The notes under the pieces are model-generated. The model made no database searches and had not been told where the DNA came from. It worked only from the letters and a program-made list of their open reading frames with translations. Made by a program: the position numbers and the translations under genes. 64,000 nucleotides of DNA from Desulfobacterales bacterium (GTDB taxonomy: Bacteria > Desulfobacterota > Desulfobacteria > Desulfobacterales > JAAELO01), in assembly GCA_024226555.1 (NCBI GenBank), contig JAAELO010000154.1:1-64000 (forward strand). The letters are read 5' to 3'. Shown here one piece after another: positions 9,312-18,361 of this stretch. The number at the start of each line of letters is the position of its first letter. Position 1 is the first letter of the stretch.

Positions 9312-9667
9312 ACGCCTCTTTCATATGTAGTTTAAGTGTACTCTCTTTCACGCGCAAAACTGGTTCTGAACTGAAGAAAATCTTCAGTTACTATTTATTT
9401 CCTGGAAAATTCTGGAAATAATTTTTATTTACACAAAAAAACAAATGTTTTGTGTAGACATAAAAAGCTTAAGTTTCCCCTGAGCAAAAAAACTAAAGCA
9501 ATTCCATGTAGATCCAGTTCAATTCACCCAACAATCAAGTAAGAACACAGTAAAAAAGCTGGCGATTTACAAACCAATACAGCATTTGTAACAGTTTCGA
9601 TGTGTTTTTTTGGACTTGATTTATAGTGTTTAAGTGAAAAAACTGCCCCGGCGTGTGAAAGAGGCGT
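9312..9667. repeat. Relic bounded by 12-bp inverted repeats
   Basis: ACGCCTCTTTCA at 9312-9323 is exactly inverted at 9656-9667 (TGAAAGAGGCGT). A further partial copy, CTCTCTTTCACGCGC, lies at 9342-9356 and also matches the right end in inverted form. The 356-bp interior has no convincing gene. It may be a decayed insertion element or MITE, or the closing stem of a large RNA. No direct target duplication is obvious. Confidence 0.4.
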
Positions 9668-9744
9668 TGACGGAATGGCGGACTTTCTGTAAAAAAGATG
9701 TTAGACATCTACTTTTCTCCGTGGTTGAGAAGAGTTTTTGTTCA

Positions 9745-9780
9745 GAGTTAACATGGAAGTTGTCGCTTCCGTGTTGACTC
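9745..9780 (+). ncRNA. Long RNA-like hairpin, function unknown
   Basis: GAGTTAACATGGAAG (9745-9759) pairs with CTTCCGTGTTGACTC (9766-9780) over 15 consecutive pairs around a 6-base loop. Two of the pairs are G-U only if the plus strand is transcribed, which argues for a plus-strand RNA. A second small hairpin (GATGT-TAG-ACATC) lies at 9698-9710. No T-run follows, so it is not a simple terminator. I could not match it to 6S, SRP, tmRNA or RNase P RNA. Confidence 0.35.
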
Positions 9781-9943
9781 GCCGAATACAATTAATACAA
9801 TCAGTTAAACAATAACCGCAAAAATAAACAAATATCAAGATAAAAATTAATTATTTTTAAACAAAATTATTTGGGCCTGTTTATTTTTGAATAATTTGTT
9901 TTTCCCATGACAATCAAATTTATGTTTTTAATATAAAGAATAT

Positions 9944-10753
9944 CTACAAATTATAAATTTCAGGTCTTCTGTTTGGAAAGAAATACCTCATTTCATGTCC
10001 TCTGACATGTTCAAATATCTCTTTTGTCAGATCCACAACAAGCATTCCCTCGCTATTATCTAATCTCTGGTCAATTACTTCCCCTGATGGATCTATAGCA
10101 ACAGAAACACCTGAAAACGATAAGCCCATTCCATTTTCACCAGACTGATTACAGGCTACAATGAATATACTATTATCAAATGCCCTTGCTCTTAAATGTC
10201 TCATCCAGGATTGATATTTTGTATCAGGAGTGCCTCTTGGTGAAGCATGGGGAACAAAAATTATTTCAGCAGAGCCTTTTGTCATTGCAGTTGTCAGTTC
10301 AGGAAAATGGATATCATAACATAGCTGAACACCACATTTTATATCTTTAATATTGAATAGTGAAAGATCATTTCCCTGTTCATACAGTTTCTTTTCAGGA
10401 GGAGCGAGATGAATTTTTCTATATATTGTGATCTCACCATCTGAATTAAATATAAGGTGCGATGCATATCTTTTACCACTTGAATCTTTTTCAGCAAGGC
10501 CTGCTAATACAGTAATTTTTTTATCCTTTGAAATTTCAGACAGTCTGTCAGTAATTTCAGAAGGAACAGTAACAGCATTTTCTGTAAAAATCTCTTTTGA
10601 ACTATAACCAGTTAATGAAAGTTCAGGAAAACATATGACATCAACATTATCTGATGCTGCTTTTTTTATCCATTCAATATGCTTTTCCAAATTCTCTTCT
10701 GTTTTTCCACACACAGAATTAAGGGTTATTAAAGCAACACGAATATCTTCCAT
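9944..10753 (-). CDS. Carbon-nitrogen hydrolase (nitrilase superfamily)
   Basis: A 269-residue cytoplasmic amidohydrolase of usual family length. The Glu-Lys-Cys triad is visible: Glu in CFPELSLTGY, Lys in YRKIHLAPPE and Cys in GVQLCYDIHFPE. The last of these is the typical nucleophile context. Such enzymes cleave amides or nitrile-like C-N bonds; candidates include omega-amidase, N-carbamoyl hydrolase and NAD synthetase-type amidase branches. The substrate cannot be read from the sequence. The start is 24 bp downstream of the U32 peptidase gene on the same strand, so the two are probably cotranscribed. Confidence 0.88.
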   Translation of the reverse strand: MEDIRVALITLNSVCGKTEENLEKHIEWIKKAASDNVDVICFPELSLTGYSSKEIFTENAVTVPSEITDRLSEISKDKKITVLAGLAEKDSSGKRYASHLIFNSDGEITIYRKIHLAPPEKKLYEQGNDLSLFNIKDIKCGVQLCYDIHFPELTTAMTKGSAEIIFVPHASPRGTPDTKYQSWMRHLRARAFDNSIFIVACNQSGENGMGLSFSGVSVAIDPSGEVIDQRLDNSEGMLVVDLTKEIFEHVRGHEMRYFFPNRRPEIYNL

Positions 10754-10777
10754 TTTAAACCTCAGCCAAGAATAATT

Positions 10778-12739
10778 TTACTTCAATACAAGATCCCAGT
10801 TCCAGAGACCAGCTCTTTCTTTAAGATGAATACCCTTTGGAATATTTTCATTTAAATGTAGAAATATTTTGTAACCATTTTTAACTAACACATCTCTTTT
10901 TGAAGAGAGATCTATTTTCCAGTTTGGAAATATCCAGTAATCAGCCCCTCTTTTTTCAACCCAGAACTGTTCCCCCATAGGACTAGTTATGATCTGTTTT
11001 AGTCTAATGTCCTCTGAAACTGTTCTTGCTATTGTTAAAGGAAAATGTCCGGTTAAAATAATTCCAAGAGGTAATGTGCTTTTCTTTGCTAAAGAGAAAT
11101 AATTTTTACTGTTTAGTTCTGGTGATACGAAAACCCCGTTAAATCCCATTTCTTTTAGTACATCTATAGAAATATCATTACTGATATTACAAAACGGACC
11201 GGCCCACAGGTTAAGTTTCTTCTTAAAATTTTTAAAATAAACTGTTTGAAACGGCCCATTTAGTATGAAATTTTTAGCTCCCCATTTAAGAGCTGTTTGA
11301 ATTAACTTTGTAAAAGCTTCTTCATTATCAGGCCAGATTACAGGAGGTAGGATAAACCAGTAATTTCCTATCATTTTTCCCGGAACACTTTTCAGTGATT
11401 CAAAAGTAAGCCAAACAGCACTCGGACTGTTTTTCACTATTTTACCATGCCTCTTGCTTGCATGGATATCAAATTTAGGGTGTTTAATCTGAATATTTTT
11501 TTCGATATCAGGAGTCGTTTTTACATCAGCTTTTTTGTATTTAACTGCTTTTATACCCTTGAGCTCATCCTCAAGGCCTTCTATTAAATCGTTTAGTTGT
11601 TTCTCTCTTCTATCAATAAGAAAAACAGTTGTTTCATTTCTAACACCTTTTACTTTTTTGAGGTGAAGTTTTCCTTTTTTTGGAACATTTAAAGTTACCT
11701 TATAAATGCTGTGACCCTTCTCATCTTCATATCCTATTCTAAGAAGATCATCTTTTAACAGCCCTTCCCGTGGTATGATAAAAGGCTTTGCACCACCTTT
11801 AATTTTACCGATTACTCTTCCTGATGCGGTAAATCCTTTTGTATTGACTGGATTTTGAGGTCTTTGTGAAAGGAAATTATAGTGCGTGCCAACTCGTCCA
11901 AGAGCTTGATCAAGCAGACCAAGAGCTTCCTTTTTTTTCTGTGGATCACTTCCTTCATCCCGTAAAATTTTGTAAGCTGTTGTAGTATAATAAACGTAAT
12001 GGGGACCTTTCTTTCTTCCTTCAATTTTCCAGGTAGCTATTTGCGGGACTTCTTTCATAACTTTTACCAGAACATCGACACTTAAATCCTGGCAGGAGAA
12101 AAATCTTTTTCTTTGACCTTTCTGTTCATAGTTACGTCTGCATGGCTGGACACATCTTCCCCTTAATCCACTTTTCCCTCCTAAAAAACTACTCCAGTAA
12201 CAACGCCCTGAAACCCCGTAACAAAGGGCACCATGTATGAAGACTTCTAAATCAACATCTTTACAATCACTGGCAAGTGATTTTATTTCATCAATGCTTA
12301 ACTCCCGTGGAACAACAACCCTATCTATACCATAAAGATTTGCTTCTGAAAGTCCTTTGCCAAAGGTTTGATTGAAGAGTGTTGAAAGATGAAGTTCACC
12401 TTTATAATTTATATCTCTGGCTATTTTTACAAAAGCGAGATCCTGAATAATTATGGCATCAGGTTTTACATATTTTGCAAGATCAGAAAATTCCTGAGTA
12501 ACTCTATCAACCTCGTCTGGCTTTATGAGAGTGTTAAAAGTAACATATACTTTAATGTTTTTACTATGAGCTAATTTTGTTAAGCCTGAGAGGTCTTCTA
12601 TACTGAAATTTTTGGCTTCCATTCTTGCTGAAAAACTTTTTAATCCGCAAAAAATGGCGTCTGCCCCTGCTGCAACTGCAGCAAGAAATGATTGTCTGGA
12701 TCCTGCTGGTGCTAATATTTCTGGTTTTTTATGATGCAT
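10778..12739 (-). CDS. Peptidase U32 family protein
   Basis: A 653-residue protein. It starts with the family opening LAPAGSRQSFLAAVAAGADA. The U32 signature lies near residues 165-205: EVFIHGALCYGVSGRCYWSS, then GLRGRCVQPCRR, with the conserved cysteines. The C-terminal 250 residues are a second, less conserved barrel-like region. Members of the family include collagenase-like proteins and the tRNA- and rRNA-hydroxylating enzymes TrhP and RlhA, in which the cysteines hold an Fe-S cluster. An RNA-hydroxylating role is therefore as likely as proteolysis. It lies between the CDF transporter and nitrilase genes, with short spacers, on the minus strand. Confidence 0.85.
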   Translation of the reverse strand: MHHKKPEILAPAGSRQSFLAAVAAGADAIFCGLKSFSARMEAKNFSIEDLSGLTKLAHSKNIKVYVTFNTLIKPDEVDRVTQEFSDLAKYVKPDAIIIQDLAFVKIARDINYKGELHLSTLFNQTFGKGLSEANLYGIDRVVVPRELSIDEIKSLASDCKDVDLEVFIHGALCYGVSGRCYWSSFLGGKSGLRGRCVQPCRRNYEQKGQRKRFFSCQDLSVDVLVKVMKEVPQIATWKIEGRKKGPHYVYYTTTAYKILRDEGSDPQKKKEALGLLDQALGRVGTHYNFLSQRPQNPVNTKGFTASGRVIGKIKGGAKPFIIPREGLLKDDLLRIGYEDEKGHSIYKVTLNVPKKGKLHLKKVKGVRNETTVFLIDRREKQLNDLIEGLEDELKGIKAVKYKKADVKTTPDIEKNIQIKHPKFDIHASKRHGKIVKNSPSAVWLTFESLKSVPGKMIGNYWFILPPVIWPDNEEAFTKLIQTALKWGAKNFILNGPFQTVYFKNFKKKLNLWAGPFCNISNDISIDVLKEMGFNGVFVSPELNSKNYFSLAKKSTLPLGIILTGHFPLTIARTVSEDIRLKQIITSPMGEQFWVEKRGADYWIFPNWKIDLSSKRDVLVKNGYKIFLHLNENIPKGIHLKERAGLWNWDLVLK

Positions 12740-12763
12740 TTTTTTTACAATTATCCTTAAAAA

Positions 12764-13669
12764 CTAATGTTTAATATCTGGTTCTATGAAGCTCCACTCC
12801 AGAGAAGGAAATTTGAGCTTCAGATTTTTTTCAATTTCATTTATTTTCTTACAGGCATCCTCTATGTTAATTGTACTTTCCATCTTTATTTTAGCTGCGA
12901 GCATAACATAAGGACCATTTTGGATTGTTAGAATATTTAAAACTTCATCAACACCAGATCCATCTTTTATCGCTTCTTCAATTTGGCCTTGAAGCTCAGG
13001 ATCTGCAGACTTTCCTATAAGCAGAGCTTTCATTCTAAAAATCAGAAAGAAAGATACACAAAGCAGAATTACTCCAATTGCAATGGATCCCACAGCATCA
13101 AGAACAGGCATACTCAGCGCATGTGAAAGATAAACAAATATAAATGCAATGACAAGTCCTAAAACAGCGGCAGTATCTTCACCTAAAACTATTATAAGTT
13201 CAGAGCTTCTGGTATGTTTAAGCCATTTAAAAAAAGGCTGATCACCTTTAAGAGAGTTTATCTCTTTAATGGCGCCTAACAGGCTCAGGGATTCAAGAAC
13301 AACGGAAACAGCAAGAACAGTTAATGCAATCCACACTCTTTGAATAGGTTCATCTGAATTGAATTTATGTACACCTTCGTATATTGAGAACAAACCACCA
13401 ATGCTAAATAGCATTAAAGCCACAACAAAACTCCAGAAATAGATATCTTTACCATAACCAAGAGGGTGGGATTTGTCAGGCAATCTTTTTGCGCTTTTTA
13501 ATCCAAACAAGAGCAATAGCTGATTAACGCAATCTGCAAGGGAATGAATTGTTTCAGCCAACATACTTCCAGACATTGTAAAGAAGGTCGCGACTCCCTT
13601 TGCCACTGCAATTCCAAAGTTTGCAAAAAGAGCATAGTAGATCGCTTTTGTTCCGTGTTCTGCAGACAT
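12764..13669 (-). CDS. Cation diffusion facilitator family transporter
   Basis: A 301-residue inner-membrane metal transporter with six membrane helices and a C-terminal cytoplasmic metal-sensing domain (residues about 215-300). The helix-2 metal site is HSLADCVNQ. In helix 5 the usual HxxxD is replaced by EDTAAVLG, which is typical of the ZnT9-like branch of CDF proteins. It probably exports Zn2+, Mn2+ or a similar ion in exchange for protons. AAGGA lies at good distance upstream of the ATG. It heads the minus-strand three-gene group and is divergent from the gene at 13928. Confidence 0.88.
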   Translation of the reverse strand: MSAEHGTKAIYYALFANFGIAVAKGVATFFTMSGSMLAETIHSLADCVNQLLLLFGLKSAKRLPDKSHPLGYGKDIYFWSFVVALMLFSIGGLFSIYEGVHKFNSDEPIQRVWIALTVLAVSVVLESLSLLGAIKEINSLKGDQPFFKWLKHTRSSELIIVLGEDTAAVLGLVIAFIFVYLSHALSMPVLDAVGSIAIGVILLCVSFFLIFRMKALLIGKSADPELQGQIEEAIKDGSGVDEVLNILTIQNGPYVMLAAKIKMESTINIEDACKKINEIEKNLKLKFPSLEWSFIEPDIKH

Positions 13670-13927
13670 ATTAGCTTTATCCTTTTTAATTATTGTCCTA
13701 ATAATCTTGTAGTTTGTATCTATAGATCCTGCTAAAAGATTTTTTTATGTCCATATTATGAATAAAACTTTTTTTCAAATTGATTCTCTTGTTTTTCATT
13801 ATATTTATTGTTTATAAAAATTACCTTGAGAATTAGTAAATCGGGTGTTACGAATAATAACAATATCACAGCAAATATTTATTATATATGTTTTTCAATA
13901 ACCTATTTTTATTGAAGAGGATTTTTT

Positions 13928-14578
13928 ATGAATTTTGACCTGTTTAATGTCCCTTTTCTACTTGATCTGACAAATCTCTCTTTTGATGACACAATTATCT
14001 TTATAGTGGCAATTTTATCTGCAATTCTCTTTAATGGAGAGGCTCAGGGCTATGCGGCAACTTTTCTTGGAGATGTGCAGAATGATAAAAGCAAAAGACA
14101 TCATTTCAATCTATTTTTACATATTGATATAATAGGCTTTATCTGCTTTTTTTTAGGAGGTTTTGGATGGGGAAAACGAGTTGAGATCAACAGGGATAAT
14201 CTTAAAAAACCCTTTTTACATACCTTAATTATAAGATTTTCAGGACCAATAGCGAATTTATTACTTGCGAATATCATTTGCAGCATTATTTGGGTACTGC
14301 ATAAATATGAAGTTCAGGATAAAACTTTTTCTATTATTGCAGCTGTTAATATAATGGTAGCAGTTTATGGTCTTATTCCAATCCCGCCTCTTGCAATGGG
14401 TTCAGTCTTTAATTATTTCAGAAAATCTGTAAAATCCAATAAATTTTTGGATTATTATCAGCAGGCAGGTCCATTTATAATATTAGCTGTGGTACTCATA
14501 GAAAAGATCACAAAAATTGAAATTTTTGGACTTTTAAAACCTTTGGTTGTGGGACTTTTTAATATGATTTATTATTAG
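13928..14578 (+). CDS. Site-2-protease-like membrane protein lacking catalytic residues
   Basis: A 216-residue protein with four to five membrane helices and the recognisable layout of the small site-2 protease family: an N-terminal helix with the HExxH position, then 'HIDIIGFICFFLGGFGWGK', then FSGPIANLLLA and finally an IPIPPL motif. Every metal ligand has been lost. HExxH is G37-E38-A39-Q40-G41, and the distal PPLDG motif reads PPLAMG. I therefore call it a pseudoprotease. AGAGGA precedes the ATG at 13928. It stands alone, convergent with the LysE gene. Such inactive relatives can act as scaffolds or regulators; that is inference. Confidence 0.72.
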   Translation: MNFDLFNVPFLLDLTNLSFDDTIIFIVAILSAILFNGEAQGYAATFLGDVQNDKSKRHHFNLFLHIDIIGFICFFLGGFGWGKRVEINRDNLKKPFLHTLIIRFSGPIANLLLANIICSIIWVLHKYEVQDKTFSIIAAVNIMVAVYGLIPIPPLAMGSVFNYFRKSVKSNKFLDYYQQAGPFIILAVVLIEKITKIEIFGLLKPLVVGLFNMIYY

Positions 14579-14651
14579 AAATTTCCTATAGATTACAGAT
14601 TGGAAATTAAAGATGTTAAGGGCCTTTTAATAAGAAATCATTTTATAAATA

Positions 14652-15302
14652 TTAATTCTTCTCAAGAGCAAGTCGAATTCCAAGACCTATTAAAATTGTT
14701 CCGCATGTTCCATCTATCCATTTAGCTGTGGAAGGTTTTGTGATAAAATTTCTTATATAACCAAGAATAAATGATAAAGTGATCAGCCACACCATACCCA
14801 TTGCAAAATGGATTCCTGCAAGCATTATTGATTTAAGTAAAACCGGATCTTTTGGTGTTATAAATTGAGGAAGAAATGCAAAATAAAATATTGCAGGTTT
14901 TGGATTAAGAACGTTGGATAAAACACCTTCACGTAGTGATTGAACAATATTGATATCTCTTTTGTTTGTATTGTTCTCAACAGCTATTGTACTCTTCCCT
15001 TTGTAGGCAGACCATATTGTTTTTATTCCTAAATAGAGCAGATAGCAGGCACCCACAAACTTCATAATTGAAAAAGCGATTGCAGAGTTTACAAGAATAA
15101 CTGATATCCCAAGAGCAGAAAGAGATGCATGTACAAAAAGACCTGAACAGATTCCAATAGTGGTTATTATTCCATCCAATTTCCCGCCCCTTAATACATT
15201 ACGTATTACAAGCATTGTGTCTACTCCAGGACTTAGAGTCAGAGCAAGTGTTACCATGGAAAAAGTTATTAATTGTTGATCTGTCATATTTAAAAAAGTC
15301 AT
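14652..15302 (-). CDS. LysE/RhtB family amino-acid exporter
   Basis: A 216-residue inner-membrane protein with six hydrophobic segments. The N-terminal family motif is LALTLSPGVDTMLVIRNVLR, followed by G-x-x-x-G; later come NVLNPKPAIFYFAFLPQFI and a C-terminal helix. LysE/RhtB proteins export amino acids such as homoserine, threonine or lysine. The substrate is not predictable here. It is a single minus-strand gene, divergent from the radical SAM gene, with an element copy in the shared upstream region that could separate or carry promoter sequence. Confidence 0.9.
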   Translation of the reverse strand: MTFLNMTDQQLITFSMVTLALTLSPGVDTMLVIRNVLRGGKLDGIITTIGICSGLFVHASLSALGISVILVNSAIAFSIMKFVGACYLLYLGIKTIWSAYKGKSTIAVENNTNKRDINIVQSLREGVLSNVLNPKPAIFYFAFLPQFITPKDPVLLKSIMLAGIHFAMGMVWLITLSFILGYIRNFITKPSTAKWIDGTCGTILIGLGIRLALEKN

Positions 15303-15356
15303 TTTGTTATACCTTAAAAATTAGAGCAAGTTTCTGTTACTTAAAAAATCAAATAT

Positions 15357-15580
15357 AGGGAACCTCTAAAAACTGCCTTTGTCTGAATTACTTATGTTTT
15401 TTTAAACAATAATAAAACAACAGAGTATACGAGAAAAAAATAACTGTAAACTTTATAAAAATAAGACCTTTTTATAAACGAATCATCTCGTTACATTTTT
15501 CTCAAGCAGAGATTTTATAAAACTAAAGCTTTTATAAACGTTGTATTTCAAACCAAAATTTTAATTTTTAGAGGTTCCTT
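15357..15580 (-). repeat. Palindromic element, long variant, inverted
   Basis: Ends TAGGGAACCTCTAAAAACTG (15356-15375) and TTTTTAGAGGTTCCTTTA (about 15565-15582). At 224 bp it is the longest intact copy and defines the long variant. It has an extra block containing TTGTTTTATTATTGTTTAAA and a second TTTATAAA cluster, compared with the 165-bp copies. It fills most of the 15303-15669 intergenic interval between the divergent LysE and radical SAM genes. The rest of that interval (15581-15669) shows nothing notable. Confidence 0.78.
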
Positions 15581-15669
15581 TATATATCAGGTTTTTATCA
15601 CTTTGTATAATTGCAGAATTTAGTTTAATATCCTTAAGATTGGTTGCGTTTTTATGTGGTTCTTCTTAA

Positions 15670-17331
15670 ATGAAAACTGAAAAGTACATTAATTACAGGG
15701 ATACAATGGATAACAGTTTAAATATATATAAATCTAAAGTCGAAAAACTAAGAGACAATCTGATTGCTAAAATGGTTTCAAATAACCATGAAACTATCAG
15801 AGAAGCTTTAAAGAGTTTGTATGAATATTTAGACAGTATCCCCACAGAAAATGACCAGAAATCTATTAACCAGGCACTCCATTGCTATAAAACCTTTTCA
15901 AATAATATAGATAATAAAATTCGTATTGTAACTGATAAATTATACAGACAAATTAAGAAAAGATTTGCGGAACATGTAAGGATTGAAACTAAAAATCCAA
16001 AGCAAATATCATTTGAAGAGTGGTCTGATAAAAACAAGCTCTCAGAGATACAGTTTAATAATGTTCTGAAAAATCTCTCAACCCTTCAAATAACATCGGG
16101 TTGCAGCAACTGTTGCAGAAGATGTAATGAATGGTCTCTACCATTTCCAAGAAAACATTTTACCTATGAAGCTATCAAAATATTTTTAAATAACCTTTCA
16201 AAAGTTAATAACAGAAATTTTTCGCTATATAGTGCTTCTGACCCTCTTGACTGGGAGTCTTTTGATAAAGATATCTCAGATATCAATGATCTTTTAAACA
16301 ACATGGGATTTTCAAGTGAATTTGGTATCCTTACAAAAGTTCCAGGGGGAAAATCCGAGGTTTTTAAAAGATTGCTAAAAAAAAATGCTGACATTGGAAT
16401 CAGCATAACTTCAAAAAACAGGAGTAAAATAGAAACTCTTTCAAAAGAGATTGGAATGGATTTGTTTCATCAGCATGATCTTGATGAACTTACCATTGAA
16501 GCTGGCCTTGATGAAGATTTTACTACAATCAAACCATCAATTACAGATAGTTATGGCATAGAAGTTACAACAGATGGAATTTTTCAAATTTTACCCACTT
16601 TTACAAGTGCTCTATCTCCAACTGGTCAGGCAAGAATATCTGTAACCACAAATACATCTCTTTTTATTATACAGAAAACAGGAAGAGCTGCTCTTCCTGT
16701 ACAATACTTTAAACCACTAACGTTAGAGAGTGTTGATGGAGAAAAAATAACTCTTTCATATCTACTTGAACCTCAGATAGAAAATATACTATTGGATCAA
16801 AGTAACGAGAATGTAGACTCTCCGGGAATGATGAATTTAAAGGAATATTTCAAAACCTTTGAATTCAGTGCTGTGAAAAAGAGAAATGAACTTCTGCCTA
16901 CAGTTATTGAAGATTTTAAAATAAGATATATGGATGGATCTGAGGAGTTTAACAGATATAAAAAATCATATCTTAAAACATGTGATATTGAAAAAGTCAG
17001 AGATCTTAGAGTTAACGCTTTCATCTTTTTTCTAATCGAAATAAAAAAATATCTATCTGAAAATCATGATAGCAAGAGTATAGTAGCTCATTTAAGAAGA
17101 AGTGATATTGAAAGAAACGAGAAAATTTCTGAGAATTTAACCAAAAAAAATCTAATAGAGGTTATAAAAGAATGCGATATTCAGATTTTTGATCTTTTTC
17201 AAATACTCCTGCTTAAATTAGTTCAAGAACCAAAGGCACCCGAAATTGAATCGTTCTTAAGAACAAGGGATGTTATTTATAGTCCATTTGAGGATCAGTT
17301 TATAATAACTGCTATCAGTATTAATCAATAA
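15670..17331 (+). CDS. Radical SAM domain protein of unknown function
   Basis: A 553-residue protein. C145-SNC-C149-RR-C152 fits the radical SAM CxxxCxxC motif, with an extra cysteine (C148) inside it. It is followed by a barrel-like region with YSASDPLDWESF (residues 203-214), the usual region for SAM contacts. Residues 1-135 are helical, and the C-terminal 200 residues match nothing I know. It stands alone, with no radical SAM substrate peptide, methyltransferase or cofactor gene nearby. The upstream ATG has a weak ribosome site. ATG at 15706, preceded by AGGGA, may be the true start and would give 541 residues. The Fe-S assignment is firm, the reaction unknown. Confidence 0.7.
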   Translation: MKTEKYINYRDTMDNSLNIYKSKVEKLRDNLIAKMVSNNHETIREALKSLYEYLDSIPTENDQKSINQALHCYKTFSNNIDNKIRIVTDKLYRQIKKRFAEHVRIETKNPKQISFEEWSDKNKLSEIQFNNVLKNLSTLQITSGCSNCCRRCNEWSLPFPRKHFTYEAIKIFLNNLSKVNNRNFSLYSASDPLDWESFDKDISDINDLLNNMGFSSEFGILTKVPGGKSEVFKRLLKKNADIGISITSKNRSKIETLSKEIGMDLFHQHDLDELTIEAGLDEDFTTIKPSITDSYGIEVTTDGIFQILPTFTSALSPTGQARISVTTNTSLFIIQKTGRAALPVQYFKPLTLESVDGEKITLSYLLEPQIENILLDQSNENVDSPGMMNLKEYFKTFEFSAVKKRNELLPTVIEDFKIRYMDGSEEFNRYKKSYLKTCDIEKVRDLRVNAFIFFLIEIKKYLSENHDSKSIVAHLRRSDIERNEKISENLTKKNLIEVIKECDIQIFDLFQILLLKLVQEPKAPEIESFLRTRDVIYSPFEDQFIITAISINQ

Positions 17332-18361
17332 TTTCAAATCTTGCCTTGCTTACACATTTTATTATGAGGAAAAATTACTAATCAATCCATTTTTTTTAAA
17401 TATCTATTTTTTTATGCTTTCAAAATTACTACTTACAAATATTATTAGTTGCGAAAGTGAGCTTTTTCACTATCTGTTCATTAGATTTTAAAAAATATAT
17501 TTTCAAATTAAATGTCCCCGATAATGTGATTCGTTTTTTTAATTTATAAAAAAGTACACTCGTAGTTTTTGATTTAACTTGCTGAAATATTTTATTTTTA
17601 TATGGAAACTAAATTGGTTTCTTAAATGTGTAGAGTAATATTTAATATAAAACCCACTGAAAATAATTATATTTAACTTGACAGACATAATCAATGGGGA
17701 TATTAAAATTTTGTTTTTAAAATTAAATAATTTTGGGTAAACTTTTAATTTTTAATACTAAATAGAATAAACATTAACTATATATTATTAATTATTATTA
17801 GTTTGATAAATTTGTAAAAGTTGTGATTGGTTACGTTTTTTTACACAAGCACAATTTTTATAAACTTATTTTCATTAATGAGTAACTACAAAAGTTTTCA
17901 AAGTATTTTTGAATTTCTATTCATATGATGGGCATAGGCCGCATAAGCCTAAAATCTATTGTCCACAATACTTTTTTGAAAGTTATTCGTTTCCATCAGA
18001 AAATAAGCCTCAACTATTATTCATTTTTAAATATTTAATAAACATATCTATATTTGAATTAGACGATTTTCTGTATGTAATTCAAAGTGGCGGAGCTTTA
18101 TTTAAAAATAAATGATTTACTACATGTAAATCAAGATAGCAGAGCTGAATCTTTTTATAATACAAATACTTTTAACATTTATTATAAATTTGGTTAATAT
18201 TAAATAAATAATAACTACAGAACCCCTAAAACAGTACAATATCTTAATCTAAACACTTTTTTTCATTTTTATAATTATGTCATTTTTTGATTCCATATTG
18301 AGTATAACCCTCTACAATAAAGATTTATTGTTTAATAAATCGAAAAATAATTAAAAGTTCT
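17332..18361. other. A+T-rich gene-free leader upstream of the capsule locus
   Basis: About 1 kb of extremely A+T-rich sequence without a convincing gene. It contains a candidate sigma-70 promoter (17678-17706) and a pair of diverged direct repeats (18071-18100 and 18120-18149) sharing TGTAATTCAAAG/TGTAAATCAAGA and CGGAGCTTTA/CAGAGCTGAA, with a period of 49. I found no RfaH ops element (GGCGGTAG) and no transposase remnant. A 68-codon TTG-started frame (17909-18115) has no ribosome site and is probably chance. Confidence 0.5.
17678..17706 (+). promoter_or_regulatory. Candidate sigma-70 promoter, capsule leader
   Basis: TTGACA (17678-17683), a 17-base spacer and TATTAA (17701-17706). The -35 box is perfect, the -10 box fair. 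Transcription from here would give a leader of about 650 bases before kpsM. In such A+T-rich DNA a chance match is quite possible. Confidence 0.3.

Larger units (their letters stand above)
9115..9943. other. Gene-free interval between RDD and nitrilase genes
   Basis: An 829-bp interval with no credible gene. From left to right it holds the inverted short element (9122-9253), the minus-strand terminator (9269-9307), the inverted-repeat-bounded relic (9312-9667) and the plus-strand hairpin (9745-9780). The last 150 bases are plain A+T-rich sequence. The plus-strand operon ends here and the three minus-strand genes run in from the right, so this is a convergent interval. Confidence 0.6.

Noticed and set aside
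9535-9708. 57-codon minus-strand frame with a GGAG-like site, inside the inverted-repeat relic
   Set aside because: No recognisable domain; lies inside a region with terminal inverted repeats, and another frame there is nearly as open. Kept as relic sequence.
14579-14640. Terminator between the convergent pseudoprotease and LysE genes
   Set aside because: An AATTTCC/GGAAATT pair exists but the loop is about 15 bases and no T-run follows.
17909-18115. 68-codon TTG-started open frame in the capsule leader
   Set aside because: No ribosome site, no recognisable similarity, very A+T-rich surroundings, and overlaps diverged direct repeats.
17332-18361. RfaH ops or JUMPstart element before the capsule genes
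   Set aside because: I searched by eye for GGCGGTAG and found none.
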